A DNA stretch of 64,000 nt from the NCBI GenBank assembly GCA_022792175.1, contig JAAWAN010000023.1:91698-155697 (forward strand), read 5' to 3'. This document shows, in pieces, positions 52,477-61,606 of this stretch; position 1 is the first letter of the stretch, and the number at the start of each line of letters is the position of its first letter. Under the pieces are notes generated by a model. That model did not search any database. It saw nothing but the letters and a program-made list of their open reading frames with translations, and was not told the origin of the DNA. The position numbers and the translations under genes are program-made. Source of the stretch: Provencibacterium sp. GTDB lineage: Bacteria > Bacillota > Clostridia > Oscillospirales > Ruminococcaceae.

Positions 52477-54102
52477 TCAGTCCGCGTTTTTCTCCATCCG
52501 CAGACGGGCGCGCTCAATATCACGGATAGCATTGGCCAGTCCCCTGAAAACCGGCGCGGCAACCGCTCCGCCGGAGTTGCCGTTTTCATTGAGCACAACA
52601 ATGGCATATTTCGGGTTTTGCGCCGGATAAAAGCCGGAAAACCAGGCATGCACAATCTCCCGGCCATCCTCGCCATAGGTCCCCGTCTGGGCAGAGGCCG
52701 TCTTCCCGCCGGCGGAGCCGAAGTCCGGCTTCGCGGCGGTGCCGCTCCCCTTCTCAACGGTGGAAATCATCATCCTGCGTAAAATGGAGGCCGCCTGCGG
52801 CGAGATAATCTGCACCGGCGCAGCATTCGGGTTTTCATCCGAAAGGGTGACACCATCCGTCGTAGCGCCCGCCACCAGCCGGGGAGTGACCGCCTGGCCG
52901 CCATTCGCAATGCAGCTGATTATCTGCGCAATCTGCAGCGGCGTGGCCGTCAGCGAGCCCTGGCCAAAGGAAAAGTTTGCCAGCGCCGCCCGGCTTTCCA
53001 GTTCCTCGGGTTCCGGCAGCGTGCCGGCTGCTGATAACAGCTGCGGGGCAAGCTTCACCTGCCGCGAAAGGCCGGCCGCCCCGCAGAGCTCCAACAGCTT
53101 TTGCGGGGACAGCTTCTGCCCGAGGTTGATGAAATAAGGGTTGCAGGACTGTTCAATCGCCCGCTGCATCGTCAGCCAGCTGTGGCCCGCCTGTTTATGG
53201 CAGCGAAAACGCACCCCTGCAATCTCGATAGCGCCGGTGCATTCATAGCCCAGGCTTTCGCTGATGCCGCTGTCCAGCGCGCAGGCCGCCGTCAGCAGTT
53301 TAAAGGTAGAGCCAACATTATAGGCACAAAAAACCCGGTTTAAAAAGGGCTGGCCTTCCGCCTGCAGCGCGCCCGCCAGATCGTTCGGGTCAAAATCAGG
53401 CAGGCTGACAGAAGCTATGATATCGCCCGTCTCCACATCCATAACGACTACCGCTCCCTTATGGATATAGTAGGAGGCGACCTCCTCGGCCGCCTTCTGT
53501 ATATCCAGGTCGAGTGTCAGCACCACCCCTTCGGCGGAATTCTCCTCCTGAATGGCCGGCGGAATGTTATGAAGCGCTGTGCCGTGGGCATCCACCGTAT
53601 ACCGGATCTCTGCCTTCGAGCCACAGGCGTGGAGAATCGAATCATAGGCCTTTTCAATTCCATAAATGCCCGCTCCATCCTGCAAATGGCCGACAATATG
53701 GGCCGCCGGTTGGTCCTCGCTGTAACGGCTGTGGGCGGTAAAAATATCTACTCCATAAGCATAGATATGCTTATCCGGAACTTCAATCAGAAACGGCCGA
53801 TTATTCTGAAAGCTCTCAATCATCTGTGCCCGGCGCTCGCCGGTGAGCCGCTCGCTGAGCGCCGAAAGCGCCTGCGGGCAGGGCATCACCGCCGCGATAT
53901 ATCTTTCTCCCTGATTTGTCAGGCGCTGAAAGCGGCTGTCATAAATGGTCCCCCGCTCATCGAGCACTTTCAGCGTATAGCCCGACTGGGTGCTGGCTGC
54001 CATGCGCAGCGCATCCCCCGAGGTCAGATAATAAATCCGAAAGAAAAGCGCGGCTGCAATGCAGAGCACCAGCGCATAGAAAACGGTCATCCTTTTCAGC
54101 AT
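52477..54102 (-). CDS. Class B penicillin-binding protein (peptidoglycan transpeptidase)
   Basis: A 541-residue membrane-anchored D,D-transpeptidase. One N-terminal transmembrane helix (MTVFYALVLCIAAALFFRIYYL) is followed by a dimerisation-like domain and the transpeptidase domain with S-x-x-K as NVGSTFKLLTAA (nucleophile Ser265), S-x-N as EQSCNPYF, and the third motif as GGKTASAQTGTYG, i.e. KTA in place of the usual KTG. It resembles the PbpA/SpoVD-FtsI-like group but is not next to ftsL or mraY, so elongation, division or sporulation role stays open. GGGAGG with 8-base spacing favours ATG 54102 over TTG 54108. It stands alone, upstream of degV. Confidence 0.93.
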   Translation of the reverse strand: MLKRMTVFYALVLCIAAALFFRIYYLTSGDALRMAASTQSGYTLKVLDERGTIYDSRFQRLTNQGERYIAAVMPCPQALSALSERLTGERRAQMIESFQNNRPFLIEVPDKHIYAYGVDIFTAHSRYSEDQPAAHIVGHLQDGAGIYGIEKAYDSILHACGSKAEIRYTVDAHGTALHNIPPAIQEENSAEGVVLTLDLDIQKAAEEVASYYIHKGAVVVMDVETGDIIASVSLPDFDPNDLAGALQAEGQPFLNRVFCAYNVGSTFKLLTAACALDSGISESLGYECTGAIEIAGVRFRCHKQAGHSWLTMQRAIEQSCNPYFINLGQKLSPQKLLELCGAAGLSRQVKLAPQLLSAAGTLPEPEELESRAALANFSFGQGSLTATPLQIAQIISCIANGGQAVTPRLVAGATTDGVTLSDENPNAAPVQIISPQAASILRRMMISTVEKGSGTAAKPDFGSAGGKTASAQTGTYGEDGREIVHAWFSGFYPAQNPKYAIVVLNENGNSGGAVAAPVFRGLANAIRDIERARLRMEKNAD

Positions 54103-54200
54103 CTGCAAAACCTCCCTACCCTCTCATTATGGCCCGTTTTTCCCTGGAATATTTTCTTCTGCCACCTTTCCAAAACCTCTGGGCTTTGGGAAGGGGCTCT

Positions 54201-54208
54201 GGTATAAT
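54201..54208 (+). promoter_or_regulatory. Extended -10 promoter of the HAD gene
   Basis: CTGGTATAATG contains TGG-TATAAT (54200-54208), an extended -10 element about 30 bases before the GTG start. No clear -35 is needed for this class. Confidence 0.55.
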
Positions 54209-54239
54209 GAAGGACAGGAACAGAAAAGGAGCGATAAAG

Positions 54240-54959
54240 GTGCACCATCCAAAGATGATTTTATTCGACTACGGGCAGACGCTGATAGACGAGGAGCATT
54301 TTAACGGCGTTCGCGGCACCCGCGCCGTGCTGCAGCATGCCGCCGAAAACCGCTACGGCAGAACGGCCGAGCAGGTACAGGCCGAGGCGGACCGGATGAT
54401 CAGCGAGCTGAGCGCCTGCAGGGATACTTTCCCCTTTCCCGAAATTCCCCAGTACCCCTTCCAAAACTATCTTTATCGGTCGCAGGGCATCCGGCTTTCC
54501 ATCACTCCGCACGAAACAGAAACCATCTTCTGGGATGCCGCCGCGCCCGGCAGGCCTGCACCGGGAATTATCGAGCTGCTTTCCGAGCTGAAAAGCCGCC
54601 ATATCCGCACCGGCGTTATCAGCAATCTTTCTTTCAGCGGCCAGGCGCTCACCGAGCGGATAAACCGGCTGATTCCCAGCCATTCGTTCGAATTCATCCT
54701 CGCCAGCAGCGAGGTGATGTTCCGCAAGCCCAGCCGCCGCATTTTCGAGCTGGCGCTCGAGATGGCCGGGCTTTCTGCCGGTGAAGTCTGGTTTTGCGGG
54801 GACAACCCGGAATGCGATGTTTTGGGCGCGCAGGAAACGGGGATGACCGCCGTCTGGTATACCGGCTGCCTGCAGGGGCAGCCGGAGCCGCCCATCGGGG
54901 AGTTTATCTCTATCTCTGCCTGGCCGCAGCTCATAGAACTGTTGAACCGGCTCGCCTGA
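54240..54959 (+). CDS. HAD-superfamily protein with a modified first motif
   Basis: A 239-residue HAD hydrolase-like protein. Motif I is KMILFDYGQTLIDEEHF, with the nucleophile Asp present but the second Asp of D-x-D replaced by Gly. Motif II is in TGVISNLSFSGQ, motif III Lys in FRKPSRRIFELAL and motif IV EVWFCGDNPECDVLGAQETGM. The cap is the helical type of YjjG-like members. The second Asp usually acts as acid/base, so phosphatase activity may be weak or altered. GTG 54240 follows AAAGGAG with 8-base spacing. It lies alone before iorA. Confidence 0.88.
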   Translation: MHHPKMILFDYGQTLIDEEHFNGVRGTRAVLQHAAENRYGRTAEQVQAEADRMISELSACRDTFPFPEIPQYPFQNYLYRSQGIRLSITPHETETIFWDAAAPGRPAPGIIELLSELKSRHIRTGVISNLSFSGQALTERINRLIPSHSFEFILASSEVMFRKPSRRIFELALEMAGLSAGEVWFCGDNPECDVLGAQETGMTAVWYTGCLQGQPEPPIGEFISISAWPQLIELLNRLA

Positions 54960-55005
54960 TGCGGCAGAAAAACTCTTCCTTCGCCCATATCCAGCAATTT
55001 TCTGC

Positions 55006-55034
55006 TTTACGCTGCCGGAAAAACGCAGTATAAT
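55006..55034 (+). promoter_or_regulatory. Possible iorAB promoter
   Basis: TTTACG (55006-55011) and TATAAT (55029-55034) are 17 bases apart. The iorA start is about 75 bases further on. The -35 is weak but the -10 is perfect. Confidence 0.55.
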
Positions 55035-55107
55035 ATAATTCATATATCCGCCCGTGTAGGGCTATTGCCCGGATACGGCTTGACTACATATTCCGGAGGG
55101 ATCACCA

Positions 55108-56838
55108 TTGAAAGAACTGATGCTTGGCAACAAGGCGGTTGCCAGAGGCCTGTATGAGGCGGGCTGTTCGTTTGTCTCCAGCTATCCTGGCACTCCCAGC
55201 ACCGAAATCACCGAGGAAGCGGCCAGATATGAGGAAATCTACTGCGAATGGGCGCCCAATGAAAAGGTGGCTGCCGAGGCGGCGCTGGGCGCCAGCATCG
55301 GCGGCGCGCGCAGCTTCTGCGCAATGAAGCATGTCGGCCTGAACGTGGCCGCCGACCCGCTCTTTACCGCCGCCTACACCGGTGTAAACGGCGGGATGAT
55401 CATCGCCGTTGCAGACGACCCCGGCATGCACTCCTCGCAAAATGAGCAGGATTCCCGCCACTATGCCAGGGCCGCCAAGCTGGTAATGCTCGAGCCCTCC
55501 GATTCGCAGGAGTGCCTGCGCTTTACCAAGGAAGCCTTCGCTCTCTCTGAGCGGTTTGACCTGCCAGTCCTTCTGCGGCTTTCCACCCGCGTTTCCCATT
55601 CCCAGTCGGTAACAGAAATTGCCGGCCGCGCGGAGATTCCGCTGAAAGAATATCAGAAAAACCCGCAGAAATATGTAATGATGCCTGCCAACGCCAAGGG
55701 CCGTCATGTGTTCGTTGAAAAGCGTCAGGCGGCGCTCAAAGAATATGCCGAAACCTGTTCCTTTAACAGAATCGAGCGCGGCAGCAGCCGCATCGGCATT
55801 ATCACCTCGGGCATCTCCTATCAGTATGCCAAAGAGGCTTTCCCCGAGGCGAGCTTTTTAAAGCTCGGTCTTTGCTATCCGCTGCCCGAGCGGCTGCTGA
55901 TAAACTTCGCCCAGTCGGTGGAGGAAGTCTATGTCATTGAGGAGCTTGACCCGTTTATCGAGGAGCACTGCCGCGCGCTGGGCATCCCGGTCAAGGGCAA
56001 GCAGCAGCTTACCCTGCTCTATGAATACTCCCAGAACTATCTGCGCGAACAGCTTCGCGGCGAAAAGCCGGAGTTTACCTGCCTTGATGAAGACATTCCA
56101 AACCGCCCGCCGGTCATGTGCCCCGGCTGCCCGCACAGAGGGCTCTTCTACAGCCTTAAAAAGCTCGGGCTGACCGTCTTCGGCGATATCGGCTGCTATA
56201 CGCTCGGCGCCGCCCCGCCGCTGCAGTCGGTGGATACCACCATCTGCATGGGCGCCTCCATCAGCGGGCTGCACGGCTTTAACAGGGTCCGGCCGCAGAG
56301 TGCCAAAAAATCGGTCGCCGTCATCGGAGACTCCACCTTTATGCATTCCGGCATCACCGGGCTTATCAATATCACCTACAACAAAGGCTGCTCCACCGTT
56401 ATCATCCTCGACAACTCGATTACCGGCATGACCGGCCACCAGCAGAATCCCACTACCGGCCTAACGCTGAAAAATGAGCCCACCCTGGCGGTCAGCATTG
56501 AAAAAATCTGCGAGGGAGCGGGGGTAAAGCGTATCCATGTCATCGACCCGAACGATATCGAAGGCCTGCAAAAGCTGCTCAAAGAGGAGACGGCCACCGA
56601 AGAGCCTTCGGTCATTATTACCCGCCGCCCCTGTGTGCTGTTAAAAAAGGTGAAGAAAAACCCGCCGTTTTCGGTGGAACCTGCAAAATGCGTCTCCTGC
56701 AGGGCCTGCCTTGGCATCGGCTGCCCGGCCATCAGCCTGCGGGAAGGAAAAGCGCATATCGATGCCACCCTCTGCGTAGGCTGCGACCTCTGCCGCCGCC
56801 TCTGCCGTCCGGGCGCCATTCTGGAAGGGAACCGCTAA
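55108..56838 (+). CDS. iorA: Indolepyruvate:ferredoxin oxidoreductase, alpha subunit
   Basis: A 576-residue thiamine-diphosphate enzyme subunit that oxidatively decarboxylates aryl pyruvates made by transamination of aromatic amino acids, giving aryl-acetyl-CoA and reduced ferredoxin. The N-terminal pyrimidine-binding part has FVSSYPGTPSTEITEEAAR, KHVGLNVAADPLFTAAYTGVNGG and DDPGMHSSQNEQDSRHYA. The TPP-binding part has CPGCPHRGLFYSLKKLGL, GDIGCYTLGAAPPLQSVDTTICMGAS and VAVIGDSTFMHSGITGL. The C-terminus carries two ferredoxin clusters, CVSCRACLGIGCPAI and CVGCDLCRRLCRPGAI. The start is TTG 55108 after GGAGGGATC. It is followed by iorB. Confidence 0.97.
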   Translation: MKELMLGNKAVARGLYEAGCSFVSSYPGTPSTEITEEAARYEEIYCEWAPNEKVAAEAALGASIGGARSFCAMKHVGLNVAADPLFTAAYTGVNGGMIIAVADDPGMHSSQNEQDSRHYARAAKLVMLEPSDSQECLRFTKEAFALSERFDLPVLLRLSTRVSHSQSVTEIAGRAEIPLKEYQKNPQKYVMMPANAKGRHVFVEKRQAALKEYAETCSFNRIERGSSRIGIITSGISYQYAKEAFPEASFLKLGLCYPLPERLLINFAQSVEEVYVIEELDPFIEEHCRALGIPVKGKQQLTLLYEYSQNYLREQLRGEKPEFTCLDEDIPNRPPVMCPGCPHRGLFYSLKKLGLTVFGDIGCYTLGAAPPLQSVDTTICMGASISGLHGFNRVRPQSAKKSVAVIGDSTFMHSGITGLINITYNKGCSTVIILDNSITGMTGHQQNPTTGLTLKNEPTLAVSIEKICEGAGVKRIHVIDPNDIEGLQKLLKEETATEEPSVIITRRPCVLLKKVKKNPPFSVEPAKCVSCRACLGIGCPAISLREGKAHIDATLCVGCDLCRRLCRPGAILEGNR

Positions 56839-56882
56839 CCGGGCAAAACGCCACAACTGCAAAGAAAGGGTTGGTCCTGAAC

Positions 56883-57479
56883 ATGAAAGAACAGGCGAAT
56901 ATTATGATTGTCGGCGTCGGCGGGCAGGGCACGCTGCTCGCCAGCCGGATATTGGGCAGCGTTCTGCTCAGCCAGGGGTTTGATGTGAAGCTTAGCGAGG
57001 TGCATGGCATGTCGCAGCGCGGCGGCTCGGTAGTCACCTATGTCAAATATTCCTCCGGCAAGGTCTATTCCCCGCTCATCGACCGCGGGGAGGCGGATGT
57101 CATCCTCTCCTTCGAGCTGCTCGAGGCGGCTCGCTGGATTCCCTATTTAAAGCCCGGCGGGCGGGTAATCTGCAGCACCCAGCAGATTGACCCCATGCCG
57201 GTCATCACCGGCGCGGCCAGCTATCCCGAAAACCTGACCGAAAAGATGCGGAAAAAGGGGGTCGACCTGCTGGCTCTGGATGCGCTCTCCCTCGCCCTCA
57301 AGGCCGGAAGCGCCAAGGCGGTCAACGTCGTGCTGATGGGGGTGCTCTCTTCCCTGCTCCCCATCCCGGAGGAGTGCTGGAAAAAGGCGGTCAGCGAGCT
57401 GGTTCCCGAAAAGCTGCGGGAATTAAATCTGCTGGCGTTTGACTATGGCGTAAAAGCCTCCGGCGCCGTTTCCGCTTAA
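56883..57479 (+). CDS. iorB: Indolepyruvate:ferredoxin oxidoreductase, beta subunit
   Basis: A 198-residue gamma-type subunit that pairs with IorA. It starts MKEQANIMIVGVGGQGTLLASRILG and continues KLSEVHGMSQRGGSVVTYVKY, both family signatures, ending NLLAFDYGVKASG. ATG 56883 fits the family; GAAAGGG lies 12 bases upstream, and an in-frame TTG at 56871 would give an N-terminal extension of four residues. It lies 44 bases after iorA and ends at a strong terminator. Confidence 0.96.
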   Translation: MKEQANIMIVGVGGQGTLLASRILGSVLLSQGFDVKLSEVHGMSQRGGSVVTYVKYSSGKVYSPLIDRGEADVILSFELLEAARWIPYLKPGGRVICSTQQIDPMPVITGAASYPENLTEKMRKKGVDLLALDALSLALKAGSAKAVNVVLMGVLSSLLPIPEECWKKAVSELVPEKLRELNLLAFDYGVKASGAVSA

Positions 57480-57488
57480 AACAAATGA

Positions 57489-57533
57489 AAAAATGAGGCT
57501 GCCCTTCCGCAGGAGGATGGCAGCCTCATTTTT
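57489..57533. terminator. Bidirectional terminator after iorB
   Basis: AAAAATGAGGCTGCC (57489-57503) and GGCAGCCTCATTTTT (57519-57533) form a 15-base perfect stem. T-runs follow on the + strand and the A-run gives U-residues on the minus strand, so it can serve iorB and the convergent membrane protein gene. Confidence 0.92.
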
Positions 57534-57600
57534 AATTTTTTCAAATTCCAGAAACAAATCCTGCGCTCAGGCAAAAAATACACAGGCTTTCCGCCTCTCA

Positions 57601-58260
57601 TCAAAAATGAAAGCGCTTGACCAGCTCATTTTTAGCCTTGCGGTCGGCGAGCAGCACCGTTCCCACCAGAAGAAAGGCGGAATAGATGCAGACGGTGATA
57701 TACGGCCAGTGTACCGCTACAACGTCAAACACCATTAAAAGAATGGAGAGTACACCCATAATGCCGATCATCCACTCATACAGCAGAAATTCCCGAAAAA
57801 GCATCGGGCGTACGATGAGCAGTGAAACAATGACCCCCTGCGCGGCGATAATCATAAACGGCAGGCAGTAGCCCAGCATCCACCCGTGGTTGCCGGTCGA
57901 AATATCAATCACATAGCCGAGCAGGGAAATGGCAATCAGCTGCACAAAAATCATCAGCCCGATGTTTCTGCGGGATTTGCGGGTAAAGAAGGCCGTCCAG
58001 CCATAGATGGTGGCGCCCAGCACGATAAACGACCAGATAGTATCAAAATCAAACCGGTAATCAATATACAGCGAGGCACCGACAATCGCCACCGAAAGCA
58101 TGGCAAGCAGGCGAATCAGCGAGCGCAGCCGGTTGGAGTAACGCAAAACCGGATAGTCCCGAAAGCTCTCTCCCTCTGCTGGACGCGTTCTCGAGCCGCA
58201 GAGTACGCAGGTTTCGCTCCCATCGCATAGCCGGACGCCGCAGCGCTTACAGAAGGTCAT
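57601..58260 (-). CDS. Zinc-ribbon membrane protein (DUF6320-like)
   Basis: A 219-residue protein with an N-terminal zinc ribbon (FCKRCGVRLCDGSETCVLCGSRT, two C-x2-C knuckles), a short linker with DYPVLRYSNRL, and then six hydrophobic segments that look like membrane helices, ending in a basic tail (DRKAKNELVKRFHF). It matches what I recall of DUF6320 proteins, which stand beside condensation-fold acyltransferases in Clostridia, as here: it starts 15 bases after the end of that gene. Function unknown; a role in making or exporting an acylated product is inference. Confidence 0.75.
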   Translation of the reverse strand: MTFCKRCGVRLCDGSETCVLCGSRTRPAEGESFRDYPVLRYSNRLRSLIRLLAMLSVAIVGASLYIDYRFDFDTIWSFIVLGATIYGWTAFFTRKSRRNIGLMIFVQLIAISLLGYVIDISTGNHGWMLGYCLPFMIIAAQGVIVSLLIVRPMLFREFLLYEWMIGIMGVLSILLMVFDVVAVHWPYITVCIYSAFLLVGTVLLADRKAKNELVKRFHF

Positions 58261-58275
58261 CCTCCCGCCCCCCTT

Positions 58276-59553
58276 TCAGATATAGTTGGAAAGAATCTCT
58301 GTATCGATCTTTTCTCCGCTCAGAAAGCTGAAAAAATACTGCTGGATGTCGGTGGAGAGCAGCGCGCTTGTGAAGGTAAAGCTCAGTTTGCCGTTAAAGC
58401 TGACGACCGAGGCCTTTAAGGGCTTGAGCGAGGAGATGCTCATCAGCACATCAAAGCGCTCTACAAACGGGCGGATATCCTCCGGCAGCTCCACAATCCC
58501 GAGGTTGGAGAGTGCGCAGCTCTGCCCGCGCTCCCCCCGCCGGTGAATAAGCCGCAGCCCCAGCTTTTTAAGAGAGAGCGGGAGAAAGCGCACAGCCAGA
58601 TTGTGCTCCGCCTCCACATTATAGCGCAGCTTCGGCTCCATCTCCTCGCGCTGCAGCTGACGGGAAAACTCTGCGCGCACCTGCTCCAAAATTTCCTCGA
58701 AACTGCGTTCCCGCTCAAAGCGCACGCCGATATTGAGATAGGAAAAGAAATTCGAAAGGGTATGGGAGGGATAAAAGCTGCGTAGATTGACCGGAATGCA
58801 CAAAACGACCGGCGGCCCGCCCCTTGCGCGCGCATTCGAACCAAGATAGATGGCGCGAATCAGTGCAGCCGAGAGGTATTCCGTCACCGTCGCTTTATAG
58901 GCCTTTGCGCGCGCCACTACCTGGCTCACCGGCATAATGCCGGTAATCACCCGGGTTACCTTCTTTTCAAGCCGCGGGCCGCGCAGCCGGTAGGCGGGCT
59001 GCGCTGTGTGTCCCGCCTTCTTCTGCGAACGGCTGTAGTTCTTTAAAAAGCTGTCCTCATCGTATTCGTTCGGGTGGCAGCTGCTGTCAAAGACGGCACA
59101 TTCGTTCAGCTCCCTGTCCGGATAAAGCAGGGAGAAATAGTTATACAGCAGGCGCTTTAAAAACATCAGCGCCCCGGTGCCATCGGTCAGCGCATGAAAC
59201 ACCTCCAGGTTGATTTTACAGTCATAATAAGAGGTGCGGAAAAGAAAACCATTGTTCGCCCAGCGGTCGATGCGCAGGCAGGGAAAGCTCTTTTCCTCCA
59301 AAACAATCGGTTTGGAAAAATTGCTTTCAAAATAATACCAGAACAGCCCCTTGCGCTGCTTGATATTGAAAGAGGGTATCTCCGAAAGGGTGCGCTCAAC
59401 CGCCTGCTGCAGAACCGGCGGCAGGACCGGCTCGCCCAGCTTGACCGATATGCGGAAAACGTTCGTATTGTTGGTATCCGAAATCGCGGAAAAGCCCTTC
59501 GCGGCGTTATCCAGTCGCTTCCAGTAAAATTCCCGGTAATTGCTGTTTTCCAT
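58276..59553 (-). CDS. Condensation-fold acyltransferase (alcohol acetyltransferase-like)
   Basis: A 425-residue protein of the chloramphenicol-acetyltransferase/condensation superfamily. The active-site motif is EVFHALTDGTGALMFLKRLL, where the His and the D-G of H-x3-D-G are present (HALTDG), and the second structural motif is around FLPLSLKKLGLRL ... ALSNLGIVELPEDI. N- and C-terminal halves are each roughly 200 residues, as in the family. It is related to alcohol O-acetyltransferase and papA-type proteins; acyl donor and acceptor are unknown. No carrier protein or NRPS gene is near. It shares a transcript with the zinc-ribbon membrane protein. Confidence 0.82.
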   Translation of the reverse strand: MENSNYREFYWKRLDNAAKGFSAISDTNNTNVFRISVKLGEPVLPPVLQQAVERTLSEIPSFNIKQRKGLFWYYFESNFSKPIVLEEKSFPCLRIDRWANNGFLFRTSYYDCKINLEVFHALTDGTGALMFLKRLLYNYFSLLYPDRELNECAVFDSSCHPNEYDEDSFLKNYSRSQKKAGHTAQPAYRLRGPRLEKKVTRVITGIMPVSQVVARAKAYKATVTEYLSAALIRAIYLGSNARARGGPPVVLCIPVNLRSFYPSHTLSNFFSYLNIGVRFERERSFEEILEQVRAEFSRQLQREEMEPKLRYNVEAEHNLAVRFLPLSLKKLGLRLIHRRGERGQSCALSNLGIVELPEDIRPFVERFDVLMSISSLKPLKASVVSFNGKLSFTFTSALLSTDIQQYFFSFLSGEKIDTEILSNYI

Positions 59554-59619
59554 AGCCGATTCCCGCCGTTTCCCGCCAGAGCGCCCAGCCTTTGGCGCCT
59601 TTGTGCGATTGATAGTTTT

Positions 59620-59648
59620 ATTATATCAGCAGCGTTTGTCCATTACAA
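59620..59648 (-). promoter_or_regulatory. Promoter of the acyltransferase/membrane protein pair
   Basis: On the minus strand TTGTAA (TTACAA at 59643-59648) and TATAAT (ATTATA at 59620-59625) are 17 bases apart, 67 bases before the start codon. Confidence 0.7.
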
Positions 59649-59764
59649 CCTTTCCGGCAGCCACAAAAGCAGCAGAAAAAAATTTAACATTTTATCTATC
59701 CAGAACCCGGGAATTTTCGCACTGAGTGCTTTATAGCCAGCCTGAACCCCGTTTTCAGCCTCTT

Positions 59765-61606
59765 TTATCCCTTTAACAGCCGGAAGGCCTCCTCATAGGC
59801 CTCCATCTGCACCGACTGCAGGCACTCCTTTAATTCCTCCTCCATTTTAATCAGCAGCCCGGCCGCAGCGGGAGAAAGGCGGATGCCTGCCTGCTCCTTT
59901 ACCTGCTTTAGGGCCTGCTGCAGGCTAAGGCACCGGCGGCTCTGGTAATTGGTATCGTCAATCAGCCGGACCAGAAAGGCGGCTGCGCTGACCATATCGG
60001 TCACTGCCTGGGCGGTGTTTTTCTTTCGGTCATACTCTGCCGGATATCCGCCGCTGCCATCAAAAAAGCGGTGATGTCCCAGCGCAGAGGCCGCATAGGG
60101 GCGCGTCGATTCGCTTTTTTCCAGAATGGAGGCGCCGGCATACACATGATACTCCACCATCTCCCGCTCCTCCTCCAGCCAGCTGCGCCCTATCCGGCGA
60201 ACCATATTATTAAAGGCCAGAATACCGATATCGTGCAGCAGCCCGCTCTCATAGGCAAAGCGCAGAATCTCCTTCTCCCGCTTTTGCAGCTGCTTTGGCG
60301 TATCGCAGCCCAATATACCCAAAAGCAGCTCAGGCGTTTCCCTCAGCGCGTGTCCCGCCATCAATTCGGTAATCCGGGCGACCATGCGGGAAAACACATA
60401 GGCATCCGGATGCCGGCAGATCACCAGCTGAAGAAGAAACTCCTTCTCCTGAATGCCGTCCGGATATTCTACAAAGCTCTGCAGAAAAACCAGCAGATAT
60501 TTCAGCAGCAGCTCGCCCACCTGCTCCTCCGGGGCGCTGCGCACATAGTCAGCCACACGCCGGTACATATGACTGAGTACCTCCCGCTTTTTAAAACGGT
60601 ACTGCTCGCTGTTCGACAGATACTCGGCATACAGGGCAGGAATGGAGATGTTGCTGTAAATCCCGTTTTCCGAATAATCCTCCTCATCCCGCTCCATATA
60701 AACCTCCTCCAGCCAGTGAAGAAGATCCCCTAAGGGAAGTATACCGCAGTGATACTGGGCCGCCTCATATCCCATGCGCCAGCGGACCATTGGCCTGGTC
60801 CCTTTCTTGCGGCAGTATTCCTCCTGATGCTCCCAGACATATTCAGCGGATTCCATCACCTCTTTGAGCAGCAGCGGCTCGCTGATGCCCGCCCGCAGAA
60901 CATTCAGCGCCGAGGAGCGTTCCTGGTGGCTCACATAAATATACTGCTCCCAGGGCAGAGAGGGGGTCTTTTCCTGAAAGGCCGGATCGGTCAGTATCTG
61001 CAGCGAACGGCGGACGGCATCCAGCTTGCGGCGCGCATCCTCCCTGTTGGCCCCGCCATAAGCCAAAGAGAGGTTCCCCATTGAGCGGTGGATATATCCC
61101 CGGGTCTCCGAGCTTTTAATCTCATCATACTGCCGGATATAGGAGGCAGCTTCGCCGAACAGCAGCCCCATCTTCCAGCGATAGCGCACCTTGCCGCTGC
61201 GGTCGATAATCTCCTGCATATAAAAGAGGGCCAGCCCTGCCTGATAAAGCTCCCGAATCAGCATATCGCGCTTCTCCCACTTGCGAGCATAGGTAATCAG
61301 TGCGCAGTGGATGCTGTAGTGCAGCACCGGATCCAGCTGATTGGCGCCCGTGCCGCCCAGATGGCGGGCAAAGTCCTCCAGGTGCCGGATTTCCTCCTCA
61401 TCCGCCGAAGCGATATCATCCAGCACCGGAAACAGCTTCTGCCGGAGCATGACCGTATTTTCCTCAACAATTTCCTGAACCCGTGCGTTCTTCTCCCGTC
61501 GTCCGGCCAGAAAGGCTGCTCCATCCTCCAGTGTTTCGCCGGACAGATCGGAAAGCGCGACAATCCGCTCCAGATTTTCGACATAGGCCTGCTGATATTC
61601 CCTCAT
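59765..61606 (-). CDS. HD-GYP-type phosphodiesterase with a long helical N-terminus
   Basis: A 613-residue cytosolic protein. The first 410 or so residues are helical with TPR-like spacing (YRWKMGLLFGEAASYIRQYDE, RWRMGYEAAQYHCGILPLGDLL) and are not assigned. The C-terminal third is an HD-GYP-like domain: SGLLHDIGILAFNNMV, YHVYAGASILEKSE, and ALGHHRFFDGSGGYPAEYD, containing the HD and the HH-x-x-x-DG-x-GYP signature with one extra Gly. HD-GYP domains hydrolyse cyclic di-GMP. Its ATG overlaps the stop of the histidine kinase by 4 bases, so it is probably the output partner of that kinase. It has no receiver domain of its own. Confidence 0.82.
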   Translation of the reverse strand: MREYQQAYVENLERIVALSDLSGETLEDGAAFLAGRREKNARVQEIVEENTVMLRQKLFPVLDDIASADEEEIRHLEDFARHLGGTGANQLDPVLHYSIHCALITYARKWEKRDMLIRELYQAGLALFYMQEIIDRSGKVRYRWKMGLLFGEAASYIRQYDEIKSSETRGYIHRSMGNLSLAYGGANREDARRKLDAVRRSLQILTDPAFQEKTPSLPWEQYIYVSHQERSSALNVLRAGISEPLLLKEVMESAEYVWEHQEEYCRKKGTRPMVRWRMGYEAAQYHCGILPLGDLLHWLEEVYMERDEEDYSENGIYSNISIPALYAEYLSNSEQYRFKKREVLSHMYRRVADYVRSAPEEQVGELLLKYLLVFLQSFVEYPDGIQEKEFLLQLVICRHPDAYVFSRMVARITELMAGHALRETPELLLGILGCDTPKQLQKREKEILRFAYESGLLHDIGILAFNNMVRRIGRSWLEEEREMVEYHVYAGASILEKSESTRPYAASALGHHRFFDGSGGYPAEYDRKKNTAQAVTDMVSAAAFLVRLIDDTNYQSRRCLSLQQALKQVKEQAGIRLSPAAAGLLIKMEEELKECLQSVQMEAYEEAFRLLKG

